From Alkalihalobacillus sp. LMS6 (GTDB taxonomy: Bacteria; Bacillota; Bacilli; Bacillales; Bacillaceae_D): 64,000 nucleotides of DNA. Below are positions 46,891 through 55,633 of the stretch, in pieces (the stretch's first letter is position 1; every line of letters begins with the position of its first letter). The notes under the pieces are model-generated. The model was given only the letters and a program-made list of their open reading frames with translations, made no database searches and was not told the DNA's origin. The translations under genes were made by a program, and so were the position numbers. The stretch lies in NCBI RefSeq assembly GCF_024362765.1, contig NZ_CP093302.1:3595564-3659563 (forward strand). The letters run 5' to 3'.

Positions 46891-47035
46891 ACTTTCCGTC
46901 TCCCCTATTGCTTGTCGTGACGTTTAGTATGAGTATTTATGTGCCGTTTTATGCAAAAAAAAGAAAGGCTGCACCTTGTGCAAAAAGCACGAATAACAAG
47001 CGGTCAGACACTTTCATTCCCAACAGAAAAAATTA

Positions 47036-47072
47036 AAAAGACCCATGAATGATTTTTCATCACTCATGGGGC
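47036..47072 (-). terminator. Terminator of upp
   Basis: CCCCATGAGTGAT / ATCATTCATGGG-type stem followed on the minus strand by TTTTTAATTTTT, directly after the upp stop. Confidence 0.8.
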
Positions 47073-47081
47073 ATTTGTTAT

Positions 47082-47711
47082 TTATTTTGTACCAAATAAG
47101 CGGTCGCCAGCGTCCCCTAATCCTGGAACGATGTACCCTTTTTCATTTAGTTTTTCATCAAGAGCGGCTAAATAGATGTCTACATCCGGGTGCTCTTCTT
47201 GCACATATTCAACGCCTTCTGGTGCGGCAACTAAACAAATCAATCGCATGTTCTTAGCGCCACGCTTCTTTAAGCTATTAATCGCTTCAACCACTGATCC
47301 TCCTGTAGCAAGCATTGGATCAATAACAAGAAGTTCTCTCTCTTCAATATCCTTAGGTAACTTTACGTAGTATTCAATAGGTTTGAACGTTTCAGGATCA
47401 CGATATAGGCCAACGTGACCAACACGAGCTGCTGGAATCATGTTAAGAATTCCGTCAGACATTCCAATTCCCGCTCTTAAGATCGGGATAAGGCCAAGCT
47501 TTTTCCCAGCAAGTTTTTTCACACGAGCTGGTCCAACAGGCGTTTCAATCTCTGCATCTTCTAACGGTAAATCACGCGTTACTTCGAAAGCCATTAACGC
47601 AGCAACTTCGTCTACAAGCTCACGAAATTCTTTTGTTCCAGTTGTCTTATCGCGTATATAAGATAATTTGTGCTGAATAAGTGGATGATCTAGTACATGT
47701 ACTTTTCCCAA
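47082..47711 (-). CDS. upp: Uracil phosphoribosyltransferase
   Basis: This 209-residue enzyme salvages uracil to UMP with PRPP. The PRPP motif is [15 protein letters not shown] near 130. The uracil site is [18 protein letters not shown] at the C-terminus. The start is TTG 47711, giving [16 protein letters not shown], which matches the family N-terminus and sits 9 bases after AAGGAA. A GTG three codons upstream is closer to that ribosome site than is usual. Confidence 0.95.
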   Translation of the reverse strand: MGKVHVLDHPLIQHKLSYIRDKTTGTKEFRELVDEVAALMAFEVTRDLPLEDAEIETPVGPARVKKLAGKKLGLIPILRAGIGMSDGILNMIPAARVGHVGLYRDPETFKPIEYYVKLPKDIEERELLVIDPMLATGGSVVEAINSLKKRGAKNMRLICLVAAPEGVEYVQEEHPDVDIYLAALDEKLNEKGYIVPGLGDAGDRLFGTK

Positions 47712-47761
47712 TTTCGTCACTTCCTTTTAAAAATTCGTCAAACCTCGACATACTCTGAACG

Positions 47762-47791
47762 ATTTTACCCGAAAACTACCTGCTCATACAA
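47762..47791 (-). promoter_or_regulatory. Possible sigma-A promoter of upp
   Basis: TTGTAT (47791-47786) and TAAAAT (47767-47762) on the minus strand, spaced by 18 bases, about 50 bases before the upp start. Confidence 0.45.
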
Positions 47792-47844
47792 GTGTACAAA
47801 TACAGAAACCTTTGTAAAATGTTCCCTAGATGCAAATCTCTCAG

Positions 47845-47878
47845 GAAAAAGCAGCAATAGGCTAAGCCTACTACTGCT
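47845..47878 (-). terminator. Terminator of glyA
   Basis: AGCAGTAGTAGGC-TTA-GCCTATTGCTGCT forms a long stem with two mismatches, followed on the minus strand by TTTTCC, 9 bases after the glyA stop. Confidence 0.8.
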
Positions 47879-47887
47879 CATTATTTT

Positions 47888-49141
47888 TTATAAATTGGCG
47901 TACATTGGATACTTTGATGTGAGTGAAGCAACACGCTCTCGCACTTGCTCAAGCACGTCTTCATTCTCAACGTTTTTTAACGTTAGCGCAATTAACTCAC
48001 CAATTTCATCCATAGCTTCCAAATCAAGCCCACGAGACGTGACAGCTGCCGTACCGATCCGAATACCACTTGTTACAAATGGCTTTTCTGGATCGTACGG
48101 GATCGTGTTCTTGTTTGTTGTAATTCCAACTGCATCTAGCGCTTTTTCTGCAACTTTTCCTGTTAAATTCTGCGAGCGCAAATCAAGTAACACAAGGTGA
48201 TTATCCGTTCCACCTGATACAATGTCGACACCTTCTGCTTGAAGCTTTTGACCAAGTCTCTGTGCATTTTCAATAACTGCTTTTCCGTAAGCTTTGAAAT
48301 CACTTGAAAGAGCTTCGCCAAACGAAACAGCTTTCGCTGCGATGACATGCATTAACGGGCCACCTTGAATACCAGGGAAAATAGATTTGTCGATCTTTTT
48401 GCCGAACTCTTCACCAGTCTCTTCATTACATAAAATCATGCCGCCACGTGGTCCACGTAATGTTTTATGGGTTGTTGTTGTGACAAAGTGTGCATAGGGA
48501 ACTGGATTTTGATGAAGACCGGCCGCAACAAGACCTGCGATATGAGCCATGTCAACCATTAAGTACGCGCCCACTTCATCGGCAATTTCACGGAACTTCT
48601 TAAAGTCAATAGCTCTTGGATAAGCACTTGCACCAGCGACAATTAATTTAGGTTTGTGTTCTTGTGCAATTTGGCGAACCACATCATAGTCGATGCGTTG
48701 ATCGTCTTCGCGCACACCATACTCAACGAAGTTATATTGAACACCACTAAAGTTAACAGGGCTTCCATGGGTTAAATGACCACCGTGGGACAAATTCATT
48801 CCTAGAACCGTATCTCCATGCTCTAAAACCGTGAAGTAAACCCCCATATTTGCTTGCGCTCCTGAATGAGGCTGAACATTTACATAAGCAGCACCAAATA
48901 ATTTCTTCGCACGATCACGAGCAATATCTTCTGCGATATCAACATATTCGCAGCCACCATAATAACGGCGCCCAGGGTAACCTTCTGCGTATTTATTTGT
49001 TAGAACGGATCCTTGCGCTTCCATAACCGCTTCACTTACAAAGTTCTCAGACGCAATTAACTCAATCTTATCTCGTTGACGACCTAATTCTAATTCAATC
49101 GCTTCAAAAAGAGTTGGATCTTGTGTTTTTAAATTTGTCAT
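47888..49141 (-). CDS. glyA: Serine hydroxymethyltransferase
   Basis: This 417-residue PLP enzyme interconverts serine and glycine with tetrahydrofolate. Substrate and PLP regions are [11 protein letters not shown] near 20, [11 protein letters not shown] near 95 and [13 protein letters not shown] near 200. The PLP Lys is in [19 protein letters not shown] near 228. It supplies glycine and one-carbon units. GGCGGGGAAG lies just ahead of the ATG. It is followed by a terminator and lies between upp and ywlG, as in B. subtilis. Confidence 0.97.
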   Translation of the reverse strand: MTNLKTQDPTLFEAIELELGRQRDKIELIASENFVSEAVMEAQGSVLTNKYAEGYPGRRYYGGCEYVDIAEDIARDRAKKLFGAAYVNVQPHSGAQANMGVYFTVLEHGDTVLGMNLSHGGHLTHGSPVNFSGVQYNFVEYGVREDDQRIDYDVVRQIAQEHKPKLIVAGASAYPRAIDFKKFREIADEVGAYLMVDMAHIAGLVAAGLHQNPVPYAHFVTTTTHKTLRGPRGGMILCNEETGEEFGKKIDKSIFPGIQGGPLMHVIAAKAVSFGEALSSDFKAYGKAVIENAQRLGQKLQAEGVDIVSGGTDNHLVLLDLRSQNLTGKVAEKALDAVGITTNKNTIPYDPEKPFVTSGIRIGTAAVTSRGLDLEAMDEIGELIALTLKNVENEDVLEQVRERVASLTSKYPMYANL

Positions 49142-49248
49142 CTCTTCCCCGCCTTTGTTCGTAAATAATTTAATTTATTTATGATTTTAGCTTATCAGAA
49201 GCAAAAATAATAGCTTTTTCCGTAAATTAAGTTCTGTGAACTTACAAA

Positions 49249-49791
49249 TTATTCACCAATTCTGTAATTCGCTCGCTCTCCGCCGATTAGCTTAGGACGA
49301 CTGCTCGCAAATGTAACGTGCGCTGAACCAATTGTCGTAATTCCTACACGAATTGGCACTAATACAGGCTTAATATGCATGCCGATAAACGTATCACCAA
49401 TGTCAATTCCTGCATCAGCTTGAACGTGTTCAACTAGAATGGGATCTTCAAGTTGTTGGAAAGCATAGGTTGCCATGGCGCCACCTGCTTGACGCACAGG
49501 TATGGCGCTCACTTCTGTAAACCCTTTGAATTCAGCTACTTTACGTTCTACGACAAGTGCACGGTTTAAATGCTCACAACATTGAAAAGCGAATTGAACA
49601 TTGGTTTCATCTCGAAATCGAGCTAACGCCCGGTAGATGTCCGCCGCTATGTCCATGGAGCCTTCTTTACCGATCGACTTACCTGCAACTTCACTCGTTG
49701 AAGCTCCCACTACAAAAAGTTTTGCTTGTAACGAAGGAACCTGTTGTTGAAAAGCTTGCAACCCTTCATATAAACGCGCCTCAATCGACAT
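49249..49791 (-). CDS. ywlG: YwlG family protein (TIGR01440, DUF436)
   Basis: The 180-residue cytoplasmic protein has LFVVGASTSEVAGKSIGKEGS near 25, the hallmark of this family, with CCEHLNRALVVER, GGAMATYAF and DTFIGMHIKPV further on. The fold and function are unknown. Its start shares a base with the rpiB stop (TAATG), so the two are translationally coupled. An imperfect AAGTTC/GAACTT hairpin lies just past its stop. Confidence 0.9.
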   Translation of the reverse strand: MSIEARLYEGLQAFQQQVPSLQAKLFVVGASTSEVAGKSIGKEGSMDIAADIYRALARFRDETNVQFAFQCCEHLNRALVVERKVAEFKGFTEVSAIPVRQAGGAMATYAFQQLEDPILVEHVQADAGIDIGDTFIGMHIKPVLVPIRVGITTIGSAHVTFASSRPKLIGGERANYRIGE

Positions 49792-50237
49792 TAGCGGTGC
49801 GTATCCTCGTAACTTGTAATCTTATCGATTCGGTTTGTATGGCGGCCACCTTCAAACTCTTCACCTAACCATGTGCGCACAATTTCTCCGGCAAGACCTG
49901 GTCCAATTACACGTTCACCCATTGCAATCATATTTGTATCGTTATGCTGACGTGTTGCTTTAGCACTGAAAACATCGTGAACGAGGGCACAACGAATGCC
50001 TTTTACTTTATTCGCAGCAATCGACATTCCTATGCCTGTACCACAAACAAGAATGCCGCGGTCGAAATCACCTTGAGCCACTTTTTCCGCAACTGGCAAC
50101 GCATAATCAGGGTAATCAACAGACCCTTCACACTTACAACCAAAATCTTCGTACGTAAACCCTAAGTCCTTTATAACCTCAATCAACTCGTCTTTTAACC
50201 GAATTCCGCCGTGATCGGATGCAATTGCTATTCTCAT
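49791..50237 (-). CDS. rpiB: Ribose-5-phosphate isomerase B
   Basis: The protein has 148 residues from ATG 50237, which follows GGAG by 8 bases; the ORF extends 10 codons further without support. MRIAIASDHGGIRLKDEL, DYPDYALPVAEKVAQGDFDRG and CGTGIGMSIAANKVKGIRCAL (catalytic Cys) are standard RpiB motifs. It interconverts ribose-5-phosphate and ribulose-5-phosphate. It is B. subtilis YwlF by context. Confidence 0.95.
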   Translation of the reverse strand: MRIAIASDHGGIRLKDELIEVIKDLGFTYEDFGCKCEGSVDYPDYALPVAEKVAQGDFDRGILVCGTGIGMSIAANKVKGIRCALVHDVFSAKATRQHNDTNMIAMGERVIGPGLAGEIVRTWLGEEFEGGRHTNRIDKITSYEDTHR

Positions 50238-50265
50238 TGTGCACACTCCTTCATTTTTCCCATAC

Positions 50266-50290
50266 AAAAAGCGTCTAGTTAGGACGCTTT
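50266..50290 (-). terminator. Terminator of the chemotaxis receptor gene
   Basis: GCGTC-TAGTTAG-GACGC with flanking A/T runs directly follows the receptor's TAA stop (minus strand). It separates the receptor gene from rpiB. Confidence 0.7.
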
Positions 50291-51609
50291 TATTGGTTTG
50301 ATTCTATTGTAAACTTTTCGATCGTTGTCTTCAATTGCTTGGCTTGATTTGCCAAGTCTTTTGACAATGATTCAATTTCTTCTAACGCCGTAGTCTGCTC
50401 TTCGGTCATTGCCGTAACCTCTTGCGCACCTGCAGACGTTTGTTCGGCAATCGCAGCGACTTCTTCTGTTTTAACAGAGCTCGCTTCAATCGCTTGCTTC
50501 TGCTTGTCCGATAAATTGGAAATGACTTCAATCATTTCCGTAACGATCTTTGCGGATGATTCCATTTCAAGAATTGCACTCGTCGTCTTTTCACCTTGTT
50601 CCGACTGCACTCTCGCAACCGTCACTTGTTCCTCAATATTTTTCACAACTTGCTTCACTTCTTCTTGGATGGTGGAGATCAATTGATTAATGGATTCTAC
50701 TGCTTGTGTACTTTCATCAGCAAGCTTTCGCACTTCACTCGCTACAACCGCAAATCCCCGACCGTGCTCTCCTGCACGAGAGGCTTCGATTGATGCATTT
50801 AAAGCCAATAAATTCGTCTGTTTTGCAATCGTACCGACAAACGCTGTAATGCTACCCACTTCTTGCGCTTGCTCCTCTAGACGATGGACCGAATCAAGTG
50901 AATGTTCTTGCTTTGTTGTTAACTCTTCAATCCCTTTCACGAGACTCGTTGTCATTTCACGACTCGTTACAAGCAATCCGCCCATTTCATTAGCTTGTTC
51001 GGCGGATCGAGACGCTTTATGTTGCATTTCATTTGCCATTTCTGTTGTTTCTTCAAGAGAAAACACCGTTTCTTGAATCGCTTGGGCCGCGTTTTCAGCA
51101 CCGCTCGCAATTTCTCCCATCGTGAAACCGATCTGTTCCGCTTGAGATGACGATGTAGCTGTAGCTAGACTTAATTGCTGTACACGTTCTTCCGTTTCCA
51201 CAAAGTTCCGATCAATATCGTGAACCATTCCGTTCAAATTTGAAAGCATTTGATTATAAGCAATACCTAACGCTCGTAACTCGTCATCGGATTTTGATAA
51301 CTCTACGTTTCGATCAATCACACCTGAAGCCGCTTCTGTCACCGCATGTTCGAGTTGCGCCAACGGCTTCGTAATGATCGTTGATAAAAAATAACCCAGA
51401 ATTCCACTCCAAATGACGCCGGCTAATAAAACTAGAAGCGTTAACCATGCAGGATCAATGTTTAACATTGAAGCAGCGTAATCTGCTAAAAAGTACAGAA
51501 TGATGGCACTCGTAGCAAACGTAACGCCTGCCACTGCACTAACACCTAATACAATCTTCTTTCGAATACTAAACTTGTACCTTTTAGAGATCTTTTTCCC
51601 TGCTTCCAT
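50290..51609 (-). CDS. Methyl-accepting chemotaxis protein without an extracellular sensor domain
   Basis: The 439-residue receptor has two membrane helices (about 20-43 and 60-78) separated by only about 15 residues, so no periplasm-side ligand domain. A HAMP domain ([17 protein letters not shown]) follows, then the long signalling coiled coil with hairpin tip [38 protein letters not shown], cut at each end here for brevity. Methylation-type Glu/Gln pairs flank the tip. It would cluster with CheA/CheW and sense a membrane or cytoplasmic cue, or work through a partner. It lies between ywlE and rpiB, where B. subtilis has no such gene, so it is probably an insertion. Confidence 0.92.
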   Translation of the reverse strand: MEAGKKISKRYKFSIRKKIVLGVSAVAGVTFATSAIILYFLADYAASMLNIDPAWLTLLVLLAGVIWSGILGYFLSTIITKPLAQLEHAVTEAASGVIDRNVELSKSDDELRALGIAYNQMLSNLNGMVHDIDRNFVETEERVQQLSLATATSSSQAEQIGFTMGEIASGAENAAQAIQETVFSLEETTEMANEMQHKASRSAEQANEMGGLLVTSREMTTSLVKGIEELTTKQEHSLDSVHRLEEQAQEVGSITAFVGTIAKQTNLLALNASIEASRAGEHGRGFAVVASEVRKLADESTQAVESINQLISTIQEEVKQVVKNIEEQVTVARVQSEQGEKTTSAILEMESSAKIVTEMIEVISNLSDKQKQAIEASSVKTEEVAAIAEQTSAGAQEVTAMTEEQTTALEEIESLSKDLANQAKQLKTTIEKFTIESNQ

Positions 51610-51628
51610 TCACATTCATCCTTTTCGA

Positions 51629-52060
51629 TTAAGTTTGCCGCAAGAAATCCTTTATAGCTGTTTTGATTTGTCTCGCAGCTTGTTCATAATCCTCATCACT
51701 GCCGCCAAAAGGATCTTCAATATCATGTCCTTCTTTTCCAGCTGCTTCTTGCAAAGTTGACACACTTTGATGAGGGTAACGCTCTTCAACAATTTTTCTA
51801 TGAGAAGCTGACATCGTTAATACTTTATCAGCCCAGTGAATCAATTCGTCTGATAGTGGTTGCGACTTATGGTCAACTTTTATGCCTTCTTTTTCCAATA
51901 TTTTCTTTGAACCACTAGAAATGACCTGTCCATGATCAGCATGCACACCTGCCGACTTAACATTATATCGGTCGGCGCCGTATTTTTTTAAATAGGCTTC
52001 TGCTAATGGAGACCGACAAGTATTCCCTGTACATATCACTAAAATATTTTGCTTTTTCAT
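51629..52060 (-). CDS. ywlE: Protein arginine phosphatase YwlE
   Basis: This 143-residue low-molecular-weight phosphatase has P-loop CTGNTCRSP at residues 10-18. Thr14, in the position that selects phosphoarginine over phosphotyrosine in B. subtilis YwlE, is present. The general acid Asp is in DIEDPFGGSDEDY near 117. It reverses McsB arginine phosphorylation, which marks proteins for ClpCP. GGAG lies ahead of the ATG. It lies between mntP and the inserted chemoreceptor. Confidence 0.93.
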   Translation of the reverse strand: MKKQNILVICTGNTCRSPLAEAYLKKYGADRYNVKSAGVHADHGQVISSGSKKILEKEGIKVDHKSQPLSDELIHWADKVLTMSASHRKIVEERYPHQSVSTLQEAAGKEGHDIEDPFGGSDEDYEQAARQIKTAIKDFLRQT

Positions 52061-52124
52061 CTTTCCACTCCTTAAATTGTTATCAACGTTTCACTAGTTT
52101 AGCACAAGTGACCCCGTTGATTCA

Positions 52125-52667
52125 TCAAAGTGGAAGCATAATTTTTAAGCCAAAACCAATCAAAATAATTCCGCCTAAAACTTCTCCATAAGAGCCAATT
52201 AACTTATGAAATTTCGACCCAATTAGTAAGCCTATCCATGATAAACACATACTAACTGCACCAATTATTAAAACCGTCAACATGACTTTTGTCCCTAAAA
52301 TACCAAACGACAAACCAGCAGAAAAGCTATCTAGGCTGACACCTAAAGCAAATAATAAGAGACCAAGCCCAATCGGTTTCAATTTCGAATCTTCTTGATC
52401 AGAAAAAGAAGCCAAGATCATTTGAACGCCGATAATGAGAAGCATACCTCCACCTATGTATGTGGCGATTACGTCGTATTTACTCGACAACCATTGCCCT
52501 GTCAACATTCCGAGTAGTGGCATAAAAACGTGAAACAAACCAATCGTGACCCCTATACGAAAAATTTGTTTCCCTGTTAGACCTAACATCCCCATACCTA
52601 GAGTCACAGAGAATGCATCCATCCCTAAAGCTGCTGCCATAATCATTATCGTCACAATCTCGTGCAT
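52125..52667 (-). CDS. mntP: Manganese efflux pump MntP (YwlD)
   Basis: The 180-residue protein has six helices in two inverted repeats, each with the family motif: AAALGMDAFSVTLGMGML near 11 and ALGVSLDSFSAGLSFGIL near 110. The conserved Asp residues in these motifs bind Mn2+. GGAGGAG lies 7 bases from the ATG. No yybP-ykoY manganese riboswitch is visible upstream, although such elements control MntP in some bacteria. Confidence 0.92.
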   Translation of the reverse strand: MHEIVTIMIMAAALGMDAFSVTLGMGMLGLTGKQIFRIGVTIGLFHVFMPLLGMLTGQWLSSKYDVIATYIGGGMLLIIGVQMILASFSDQEDSKLKPIGLGLLLFALGVSLDSFSAGLSFGILGTKVMLTVLIIGAVSMCLSWIGLLIGSKFHKLIGSYGEVLGGIILIGFGLKIMLPL

Positions 52668-52822
52668 TGTTTAACTCCTCCCGTAAAAACATGCTATTCG
52701 AATGTATGCACGGGTAAGGGAATTTAGACAGGCTAATAAAAACCGCTTCTAAAAAGGATGTAGACAAACATGGCATGCCTTTAGAATGGACGGTAGATTT
52801 TCAATAAGGAACCTCACGTACA

Positions 52823-52875
52823 TAAAAAAATCCCTCCCATGTTTGTACTTTTTAAGTACCTACATGGGAGGGATT
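52823..52875 (-). terminator. Strong terminator downstream of the RraB-domain gene
   Basis: A 13-bp stem (AATCCCTCCCATG / CATGGGAGGGATT) with an inner GTACTT/AAGTAC stem, followed on the minus strand by TTTTTT. It lies 77 bases past the stop. The 52668-52951 gap shows nothing else. Confidence 0.85.
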
Positions 52876-52951
52876 CATTTTGCTTCCTCACTCAAAACGT
52901 TTTTATATTGGTCACTGAATTTTTATTGTTTTGTTCTGAACATCGCATGTG

Positions 52952-53755
52952 TTATTCAGCCATGGCTCCCCAACCATCTATGGTGACTTCGTATTTTGCA
53001 GTCAAAGATTCTAAATCTCTTAACCTTCGAACAATCTCCTGGTGTGTAAGGGGAATCGTACGTGTGCACGCTAAAACGTACTCGCCTTGGTCACGATCCT
53101 CATCGACTTCGACGGTATAGCCTTCTAGTTCAATCATTTTTGCTACTTTCCGAGCCATTCGTCGATTCGAACAAAGTAAAATAAATTCCACTTCATGAGG
53201 TTTGCTCATATCGACTCCTGCATCTTTTAAACTTTGCAGGACGGCGCCGTCATCATCATTTGGAAAATCGACTGGGGTAATGTAGGTTACATTGAAAAAG
53301 TAAAATGACTTTTGTTCTTCTTCAGAGGAAAGCACTTCTTCAAACCCTAGCTCCTCTAACGTTCTCATATACTGAGTACGTCCGCCTTGATGATGAGAAA
53401 CAAGAAACCCAACATCCTTCACATTGCTAAGGAAAAAATACCGCTGCCACTGTTGCAAGATTTCTCCAAACGATTGCAAACGAACAATGTCATCTGGAAT
53501 GTTTGGGAAAACCGCCACTGTGTCGAGCAATCGTTCTGACTCCGTATAGAAGTATTCAATCATCCCTAACAGTTCTTCCATTTCGGGCTGATTGGAAAAA
53601 TAGCTTTCGTCGAGGGCAAAAACCTCATCCGAAATTAAGTAATAAGGGATCTCACATGTTTTACGATCGACTTGCATCGTAATTGTTCCATAAATGACTT
53701 CTGTTGCTGGATCCACTTCCGCCCTATACGAAAACCGTTGCTTTGAATGCTCCAT
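52952..53755 (-). CDS. RraB-domain protein
   Basis: The protein has 267 residues. The C-terminal 105 resemble the RraB (RNase E regulator) fold: DFPNDDDGAVLQSLKDAGVD, VEFILLCSNRRMARKVAKMI, YTVEVDEDR and LTHQEIVRRLRDLESLTAKY. The N-terminal 150 residues may be a DUF695-like domain, often joined to RraB; this is a weaker call. Bacilli generally use RNase Y and J rather than RNase E, so inhibition of RNase E is unlikely to be its job. It lies between mntP and ywlC, an insertion relative to B. subtilis. Confidence 0.75.
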   Translation of the reverse strand: MEHSKQRFSYRAEVDPATEVIYGTITMQVDRKTCEIPYYLISDEVFALDESYFSNQPEMEELLGMIEYFYTESERLLDTVAVFPNIPDDIVRLQSFGEILQQWQRYFFLSNVKDVGFLVSHHQGGRTQYMRTLEELGFEEVLSSEEEQKSFYFFNVTYITPVDFPNDDDGAVLQSLKDAGVDMSKPHEVEFILLCSNRRMARKVAKMIELEGYTVEVDEDRDQGEYVLACTRTIPLTHQEIVRRLRDLESLTAKYEVTIDGWGAMAE

Positions 53756-53875
53756 CTTATGCTCCTTTGCACCGCAGTCTTGTTTTACTCAATAGTTTGC
53801 AAACACCATACATACACGCTAGGCTTATCCCACTATATTCACTTATTGTAGCATTCATTACACGTTCATAGCGCT

Positions 53876-54910
53876 TTACGATCTCTCTAGCAGGCGCTTT
53901 CCTCCTGATGCTTTTTCGAGCCGATTCATCACGGCTTCTCCTACTCCACTGGTTGAAACGGCTTCAACCAAAATGATGGAAACTCCTCTTTTATCAAATT
54001 CTCGCAACGCCTCATAAAGAACGTGAGCGAGATTTTGAACCGAATCAGCAACGATGCTTTCGTCCGCTTGGACATAATCGTGTTTAGCCAATACGCCTAC
54101 TCGCTCTCCTCTAGCCTGTGCCGCTAGAATAGCGGAATTGATTTGACTTGCATCGTCCACAATATATACAGCAGCTTCTGGCGCATAGTGTGTATATTTC
54201 ATTCCTGGTGATTTCGGTTGTTCTTTTTGGTTTAACAGTGAGCGATCCACATTAATTTTTCCGATAACGGCTTCAATCTCCTCTTTCGTCACACCACCTG
54301 GACGGTACAAAACAGGCGTTTCTTCAACGATACTTAAAACCGTTGATTCGAGTCCAATTCCGGTCTTCCCGCCATCAACAACGCCATCAATTCGCCCATC
54401 TAAATCGAGCAGTACATGTTCAGCCGACGTAGGAGAAGGACGCCCGGACCGGTTTGCACTTGGTGCAGCGACCGGTACTTGACAGTCTCTTAAAAATACC
54501 TGCGCGATTGGATGAGACGGCATTCGTATACCAACAGTTGATAATCCTGCGGTTACATTTTTAGCAACAACCGGTTTTGCTTTAAAAATTAGCGTTAGCG
54601 CACCTGGCCAAAATGCATCCATAAGACATTGAGCACGGTCAGGAATCTCTTCCACTAATTGATGGAGTTGCTTTTTTTCACCGATGTGGACAATCAGTGG
54701 ATTATCGCTCGGCCTTCCTTTCGCTTGAAAAATTTGACTGACGGCATCGTCTGAAAGCGCGTTGGCACCTAGCCCATAGACCGTTTCTGTCGGGAATGCA
54801 ACAAGCTTATTTTCCCTTATCCACATTGTCGATTCTTGTAAGAATAAGGCTTGATCGTCAATCGTTTTATTTTTATCCACATTCCAAACCCTTGTATGTT
54901 TATAACTCAC
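53876..54910 (-). CDS. ywlC: Threonylcarbamoyl-AMP synthase (Sua5/YwlC)
   Basis: The 344-residue enzyme makes threonylcarbamoyl-AMP from threonine, bicarbonate and ATP for the t6A37 modification of ANN-decoding tRNAs. The YrdC domain has AFPTETVYGLGANALSDDAV, KGRPSDNPLIVHI and VPVAAPSANRSGRPSPT. The C-terminal Sua5 domain (about 230-344) starts after SPGMKYTHYAPEA. I chose GTG 54910 (AGAGG 10 bases upstream) because VSYKHTRVWNVDK aligns with relatives. Two perfect DnaA boxes lie within its first 35 codons. Confidence 0.93.
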   Translation of the reverse strand: MSYKHTRVWNVDKNKTIDDQALFLQESTMWIRENKLVAFPTETVYGLGANALSDDAVSQIFQAKGRPSDNPLIVHIGEKKQLHQLVEEIPDRAQCLMDAFWPGALTLIFKAKPVVAKNVTAGLSTVGIRMPSHPIAQVFLRDCQVPVAAPSANRSGRPSPTSAEHVLLDLDGRIDGVVDGGKTGIGLESTVLSIVEETPVLYRPGGVTKEEIEAVIGKINVDRSLLNQKEQPKSPGMKYTHYAPEAAVYIVDDASQINSAILAAQARGERVGVLAKHDYVQADESIVADSVQNLAHVLYEALREFDKRGVSIILVEAVSTSGVGEAVMNRLEKASGGKRLLERS

Positions 54911-55121
54911 TATCTGTTCGCCTCTTTCATTGTAAAACACTTTTTTTCACTTATTCTTCAAATGCTTGCTACATTAACGTTCACTCTATTTTATCAGACT
55001 AATCTATCGATTGCATCAAAAGAAAAAACAGTTTATCCACCGCTGTGGATAAACTGTTTATAAGTTGATAAATCGAGCTATATTTCAACACATCTTCATT
55101 TATTCACAAGACTTATACACA
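54817..55121. promoter_or_regulatory. DnaA-box cluster at the ywlC 5' end and upstream gap
   Basis: Six 9-mers matching or nearly matching TTATNCACA lie in 305 bases. They are TTATCCACA at 54817-54825 and 54873-54881 (plus strand, within ywlC), TTATCCACC at 55033-55041 (one mismatch), TTATCCACA at 55044-55052 (minus strand), TTATTCACA at 55100-55108 and TTATACACA at 55113-55121. Outside this segment I saw only scattered 8/9 matches in the window. As I recall, the ywlC region is one of the few DnaA-bound loci outside oriC in B. subtilis. Confidence 0.75.
55021..55059 (-). terminator. Terminator after ywlB whose arms carry DnaA boxes
   Basis: AAACAGTTTATCCAC-CGCT-GTGGATAAACTGTTT is a perfect 15-bp stem with a 4-base loop, followed on the minus strand by TTTCTTTT. 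Each arm holds a DnaA-box-like 9-mer in opposite orientation, so the element may have two uses. Confidence 0.8.
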
Positions 55122-55133
55122 AATCCACAAACA

Positions 55134-55580
55134 TCATCCAATATGCGAACACGAATACGACCAAACCATTGTGTCAGTTGAACGGGCAATCTGTTGATAA
55201 TGGTCTAATTGTTTAATTTCAGGAGGAATAAGGCCTTCAGCTACCCGCTCAAACCCAAGTGGTTCAAACAATGACGCTTTCCCTTCACTAAGCGCGTACA
55301 CTTGATTAACGCCTTCTGAGTGTGCAAACGCTAGCGCAAGCTGAATAAATTCAACAGCTGCCATTGCATGGGTTTTTTTACTATCGATGACTAACGTACG
55401 CAGCAAACCGACATCGGATACTTTATCTAAACCAACTGTTCCAACTAGCGTTCCCTCTTCATTTTCCACAATAACAAAACTATCTATTTGACTCGGTGTT
55501 GTCGCTGAACCGACTCGTGCAAACAAGTGCTGAACAGCTAATACATCCGTTTCTTCCATTTTTCGTACGGTTAATGGCAT
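55134..55580 (-). CDS. ywlB: GNAT family N-acetyltransferase, YwlB-like
   Basis: The 148-residue protein has GNAT features: FVIVENEEGTLVGTVGLDKV, LLRTLVIDSKKTHAMAAVEFI at the acetyl-CoA site (not a textbook Q/R-x-x-G-x-G/A), and YALSEGKASLFEPLGFERV. The substrate is unknown. It sits between spoIIR and ywlC, the B. subtilis ywlB position (ywlA seems to be missing). A GAGGGCG sequence lies ahead of the ATG. Confidence 0.82.
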   Translation of the reverse strand: MPLTVRKMEETDVLAVQHLFARVGSATTPSQIDSFVIVENEEGTLVGTVGLDKVSDVGLLRTLVIDSKKTHAMAAVEFIQLALAFAHSEGVNQVYALSEGKASLFEPLGFERVAEGLIPPEIKQLDHYQQIARSTDTMVWSYSCSHIG

Positions 55581-55633
55581 AAGTACGCCCTCCTTTTTTT
55601 CATTCTATGTGGAGGCTTGTACATATATGCCTG

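Noticed and set aside
49142-49248. PurR-box-like TTTACGAACAAA upstream of glyA, and an AAGTTC-TGT-GAACTT palindrome near the end of ywlG
   Set aside because: The first lies almost at the ribosome site and lacks the CCGAAC core; the pair does not have PurR spacing or orientation. The palindrome may be only a weak hairpin after ywlG.
52668-52951. Possible yybP-ykoY manganese riboswitch ahead of mntP
   Set aside because: The region upstream of the mntP start shows a ribosome site and plain sequence, with only the strong terminator of the preceding gene further up.
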